Source: a virus
Reading direction: 5' to 3' (one strand)
Length of the DNA stretch: 25,365 bases
IMG/VR virus record: IMGVR_UViG_3300011258_000350
Coordinates: 1-25,365 of that record
The notes below the pieces were generated by a model, which made no database searches, was not told the origin of the DNA, and worked only from the letters and a program-made list of their open reading frames with translations. Positions 22,475-25,365 of this stretch are shown piece after piece (within the stretch, counting starts at the first letter, position 1; each line of letters begins with the position of its first letter). The translations under genes were made by a program, and so were the position numbers.

Positions 22475-24526
22475 CTAAACGTCTTTTGTGTCAAGCCAAT
22501 TAGGCCCTATCTTAGCTTCTAAAAGTAGAGGTACATTCATCTCTACCCCGTAAGCTTCTTGTATGATGTTATTCAAGTTTCCATTTAGGTTCTCCACCAC
22601 TTGTATTACGCCCTGCGTCTCATCAGGATGAACATCAGCGACCAATGAGTCATGCACTGTGTTGACCAGACAGGATTGCATCCCTGCAATACGCTTCTCA
22701 AACTCTGTAAGAACAACAGGTACGATGTCACCTGTAGCGAAACCTTGAACAGGATAGTTCTTGATCTGCGTGAAATGGCTAGGCGTACCGTTTGCTCTAC
22801 GCATAACATGCGGGAAAGCATACTGCCTACCGCTTACGTTGGTCACCTTATTGAAACGCAATGCCTCGCTGGCTAGTTCGTTATGCCATGCTGCAATACC
22901 CTTATACTTCTCGACAAAGTGCGTGTAGTAGGCGGCTTCTGCTCTGGATCTTCCGTATCCTGTAGCCCCAAACAGAGGTGCAAACGTATGTGCCTTAGCC
23001 TCCTGCCTGTTCGTCGCCTGACCTGCATCGGAGATAACATTAGCAGTGTAACTGTGTACGTCGAAGCCTGTTTCAATCTCCTTCATTGCAACCTTGTCCT
23101 GCGCTAAGAATGCAGCAACACGAAACTCTAGCTGTGCAAAGTCAGCCTCCAAGACCTGACCGCCTTCCCAACGAGACACAAAGACACGCTTCACAGGAAA
23201 CGTATTACCCCGTGGCATGTTCTGCATGTTGGGGTTGCGACCTGAGAAGCGCCCTGTTGCCGTGATGTGCTGCGTAAGACCTACATGCAGGAAGCCGTCC
23301 GTTTTAGTAAACACCCTGATGCCATCAACAAAGCTAGACAAGTAGCTGCTCACAGCTGACAGCCTCTTCAAGTTAGACAGGAACGAGACAGCAGTATCCA
23401 TGTTATTAGTGCGGGCTGTGGCGATCAGGGAATCCAGCCTATCTTTACCTGTACCAAAACCATTTGCAGTTACCCAAGCGGCAGACGGCGCAGCAAAACC
23501 TAAACCTGCCCGTTCGCTTAACTCCTCCAGCTGATACCCACGGGCCAGACAGTCCTTGCACTTATTGGGTTTAGCGTAGCGTGTCCCGTCTTTCTTTATC
23601 TTGTACACCTTTCCTTCGCCGTCACACGTAGGGCAGGTAAAGCATCGCGTTTTCTTAAGCAGAATAGAGTTCGCGTCTACTGCATCCTTGAACTCTTTCT
23701 TTGTATCAACACCATCGAACTGCGCTTCCCACGTAGACTTATCTTTTACGCGACGTGAGAAGATAACATGCGACATCTGCTCAGGCGAGTTGAGGTTGAT
23801 CGGCGTGTCGCCCATAAGACTGCGCACTTCTTTCTGTAGCGTAGCCTCAAGCGCAGCCTTCTCTTCCTCAAACTCCCTTCCGACTTTATCTAGTTCGTCC
23901 TTATCAACGGCGAAGCCTGACATGTACATTCGGGTAAGGGTTTTGGTTGCGGTAAAGGTACTTGCTTTAACGGCTTCAAGGGAAGCACTTGCACTGTCGG
24001 CAAAGTCTCGTTCGATGCTGAGGTACAACTCGCCAGTAGTGCGCAGGTCAGCACGAAGATAGTGGCACAACTCTTGTAGGGGTATTTCATCTGTATTGTA
24101 TCCTTCCTTGAAGTAACGCTTCAGCGTATCATCTTTCTGTACAGACAACCTGCGCCTCTCAGCACAGGCTGCTAGGGATAGAGGCTCTTTCTGGCCCCGC
24201 AACAATAGGTACTCAGCAAGCATGGTATCATATATGTTACCATCGTACGTAAAACCACAAGCCCACAGCCACGCTAGATCGTGCTGCAAGTTGTGACCTA
24301 TGAGCAGGCTAGTCTTGTTGAGCATTGCTTGAACGAATGCCGAGCCGGTGGCGTCTGTATCTTTAGAGTCCCGGTGATCCAGCGTTATGATGTGTGTCTC
24401 TTTGTTAGCATCCTGAACATCAAGCATACCTACCTGAACCAGTTTGTTCCCCTGCTCGAAGGGGTCCATGTGGTTCTTACCACCTCGCTGTGTGGTTGTG
24501 TTCTCGACGTCTAGAACTAACTTCAT
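22475..24526 (-). CDS. polA: Family A DNA polymerase with DnaJ-type zinc-finger insert
   Basis: The 683-residue replicative polymerase has an N-terminal 3'-5' exonuclease domain (DVE at 6-8, LIGHNLQHDLAWL, YDTMLAEYLL) and a C-terminal palm: motif A DFAQLEFR with Asp462, motif B KAHTFAPLFG with Phe515, and motif C VHDS with Asp626. Between them, residues about 295-330, sits a CPTCDGEG...CKDCLARG pair, the pattern of the DnaJ central zinc domain. A DNA polymerase with a partial DnaJ domain is known from SAR116 phage HMO-2011 and relatives. The ATG at 24524-24526 is preferred over one seven codons upstream, because it overlaps the stop of the small upstream gene as ATGA and gives the usual start MKLVLDVE. 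Confidence 0.93.
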   Translation of the reverse strand: MKLVLDVENTTTQRGGKNHMDPFEQGNKLVQVGMLDVQDANKETHIITLDHRDSKDTDATGSAFVQAMLNKTSLLIGHNLQHDLAWLWACGFTYDGNIYDTMLAEYLLLRGQKEPLSLAACAERRRLSVQKDDTLKRYFKEGYNTDEIPLQELCHYLRADLRTTGELYLSIERDFADSASASLEAVKASTFTATKTLTRMYMSGFAVDKDELDKVGREFEEEKAALEATLQKEVRSLMGDTPINLNSPEQMSHVIFSRRVKDKSTWEAQFDGVDTKKEFKDAVDANSILLKKTRCFTCPTCDGEGKVYKIKKDGTRYAKPNKCKDCLARGYQLEELSERAGLGFAAPSAAWVTANGFGTGKDRLDSLIATARTNNMDTAVSFLSNLKRLSAVSSYLSSFVDGIRVFTKTDGFLHVGLTQHITATGRFSGRNPNMQNMPRGNTFPVKRVFVSRWEGGQVLEADFAQLEFRVAAFLAQDKVAMKEIETGFDVHSYTANVISDAGQATNRQEAKAHTFAPLFGATGYGRSRAEAAYYTHFVEKYKGIAAWHNELASEALRFNKVTNVSGRQYAFPHVMRRANGTPSHFTQIKNYPVQGFATGDIVPVVLTEFEKRIAGMQSCLVNTVHDSLVADVHPDETQGVIQVVENLNGNLNNIIQEAYGVEMNVPLLLEAKIGPNWLDTKDV

Positions 24527-24675
24527 TTGCCTTTGCCCGGATGCCATTCGATATGCGTCTTAAGGGATGATCGCATCTCCTTCATGATAAGGTCAAGTTC
24601 CTTAAGACGCTTGTCCATCTGTTTAATTTTATCTTCCAGATCGACGACCCGGTTCTCTAACATGTGCATGTGCAT
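24523..24675 (-). CDS. Small 50-residue coiled-coil protein
   Basis: The frame runs from ATG at 24673-24675 to TGA at 24523-24525, starting MHMHMLENRVVDLEDKIKQM. After the start it is a single amphipathic helix with leucine, valine and isoleucine at heptad positions (LENRVVDLEDKIKQMDKRL), then a short basic tail ending WHPGKGK. AAGGAG is nine bases upstream. The stop overlaps the DNA polymerase ATG by four bases (ATGA), which supports both calls. It resembles other small coiled-coil proteins such as SlyX in pattern only. A role as a polymerase or helicase partner is inferred from its position. Confidence 0.75.
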   Translation of the reverse strand: MHMHMLENRVVDLEDKIKQMDKRLKELDLIMKEMRSSLKTHIEWHPGKGK

Positions 24676-24684
24676 AGTTCATCG

Positions 24685-24690
24685 CTCCTT
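24685..24690 (-). promoter_or_regulatory. Ribosome binding site of the 50-residue coiled-coil gene
   Basis: AAGGAG on the minus strand lies nine bases before ATG 24675. Three in-frame ATG codons follow closely (ATGCACATGCACATG); the first has the best spacing. Confidence 0.6.
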
Positions 24691-24702
24691 CTGTTGTACA
24701 TA

Positions 24703-25365
24703 TCAAGAGGTATATAGGCTTCTGTCTCCATCAAGATCACAATGCAGCACACCATGCCAGCCACCCTTTAGTTTGTTCTTTGCGATGTTCAGGTGGCGTT
24801 GCGTGTCTTGTTCATCAGCACCCTCTACCTGTGGGTTCTTAGAGATGAGTACCATCAAGTCAGACTCAGCTGCCTTACCTGTCTTACTGCCTTCCATCAT
24901 TGATTGATCTAAGAACACCTTACCCTCTGCTGCTGCAGATAGCTGAGACATCCAGACTACAGCACACTTGTACTGCTTTGCAATATTACGTGCATAGATA
25001 GAAGCATCCTTCAAGTATACATCTGTCTTGTCAGACGTCTTACTAGAGAACTTATCGCCCATATCTAGAATAACAATGTCTGGTTTCTCGTGCTTTACTA
25101 CCGCCTCTACCCAAGAAAGGTTTTTGTTAGTGCTGTCTTTGATCCTGACATTTTGTTTTACTGTATCGTACCTTTCCGCTGCTAGGCTTACGTTACTGTG
25201 TACCTCATCCATCGTCATGTTAGTAGCGGCACTAAGATACCTAGCACCTACACGCTCGTAGCTCTCTTCATTACACAAGACGATACACTTAGCACCCTGA
25301 TGCGCGAACCCGTCTGGCCCTGCAATCAGGGAGGCGTGAAAGGATGTCTTACCTGTGTTAGGTCT
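24703..25365 (-). CDS. DnaB/T7 gp4-type replicative helicase, 5' end outside the window
   Basis: The frame is open to the right edge, so only the last 220 residues are visible. The first codons read RPNTGKTS, the P-loop (Walker A) end of a RecA-like helicase domain. Then come the catalytic glutamate in VLCNEESYERV, Walker B IVILDMGDKF, and the H3 motif AVVWMSQLSA, all in the order of DnaB-family replicative helicases. A TTG at 25278 is not the true start, since the P-loop lies upstream. Whether a primase domain is fused at the N-terminus, as in T7 gp4, cannot be seen. The gene ends 27 bases before the small coiled-coil protein. Confidence 0.88.
   Translation of the reverse strand, partial: RPNTGKTSFHASLIAGPDGFAHQGAKCIVLCNEESYERVGARYLSAATNMTMDEVHSNVSLAAERYDTVKQNVRIKDSTNKNLSWVEAVVKHEKPDIVILDMGDKFSSKTSDKTDVYLKDASIYARNIAKQYKCAVVWMSQLSAAAEGKVFLDQSMMEGSKTGKAAESDLMVLISKNPQVEGADEQDTQRHLNIAKNKLKGGWHGVLHCDLDGDRSLYTS

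Noticed and set aside
23537-23650. A separate DnaJ co-chaperone gene
   Set aside because: The zinc motifs are in the same continuous frame as the polymerase, with no J domain (HPD) and no start or stop around them.
23601-24062. 153-codon open frame on the plus strand
   Set aside because: It is antisense to the DNA polymerase exonuclease and insert region, with serine-rich shadow composition.
24527-24547. DNA polymerase start seven codons upstream at 24547
   Set aside because: The ATG at 24526 forms an ATGA overlap with the preceding small gene and gives the usual exonuclease-domain start; the upstream ATG would lie deep inside that gene.

Overview
The window is part of the genome of a tailed double-stranded DNA bacteriophage, most likely a lytic marine podovirus of the HMO-2011/SIO1 type that infects an alphaproteobacterium. 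This placement is inferred from gene content: a family A DNA polymerase with a DnaJ-type zinc-finger insert, T7-type endonuclease I, a vitamin B12-dependent ribonucleotide reductase, glutaredoxin, PhoH, MazG and T7-like tail genes. No integrase, repressor, tRNA, CRISPR array or insertion sequence was seen. The left and right edges both cut through genes.

Layout. Positions 1-15972 (+ strand) hold a virion module. In order it encodes a 22-residue-repeat protein (cut at the left edge), a small adaptor-like protein, tail tubular A-like and B-like proteins, a self-processing tail fibre with a peptidase S74 domain, a hendecad-repeat coiled-coil protein, a muramidase-domain virion protein, a three-helix membrane protein, and three further large or acidic proteins that are probably internal or ejection proteins. 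Positions 15973-25365 (- strand) hold the DNA metabolism module. In transcription order it encodes a DnaB/T7 gp4-type helicase (cut at the right edge), a 50-residue coiled-coil protein, DNA polymerase, a possible single-strand binding protein, an Fe-S PD-(D/E)XK nuclease, T7-type endonuclease I, two orphan small proteins, MazG, class II ribonucleotide reductase, glutaredoxin, endonuclease VII, PhoH and a 68-residue protein that may be related to the Acb2/Tad1 cyclic-nucleotide sponges.

The two modules converge with no intergenic space: the stop codons at 15970-15972 and 15973-15975 abut. Genes are packed tightly, with many 1-14 bp overlaps, so each strand is probably read as one long transcript with translational coupling. 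No non-coding stretch exceeds about 45 bases, and no promoter could be assigned.

How the genes work together. The helicase, polymerase and candidate binding protein replicate DNA. The nuclease and two Holliday-junction resolvases of different families process recombination intermediates and branched DNA. Ribonucleotide reductase, glutaredoxin and MazG supply and clean the nucleotide pool. The + strand genes build the tail and the internal proteins that carry DNA through the cell envelope, with a peptidoglycan-cutting domain built into one of them.
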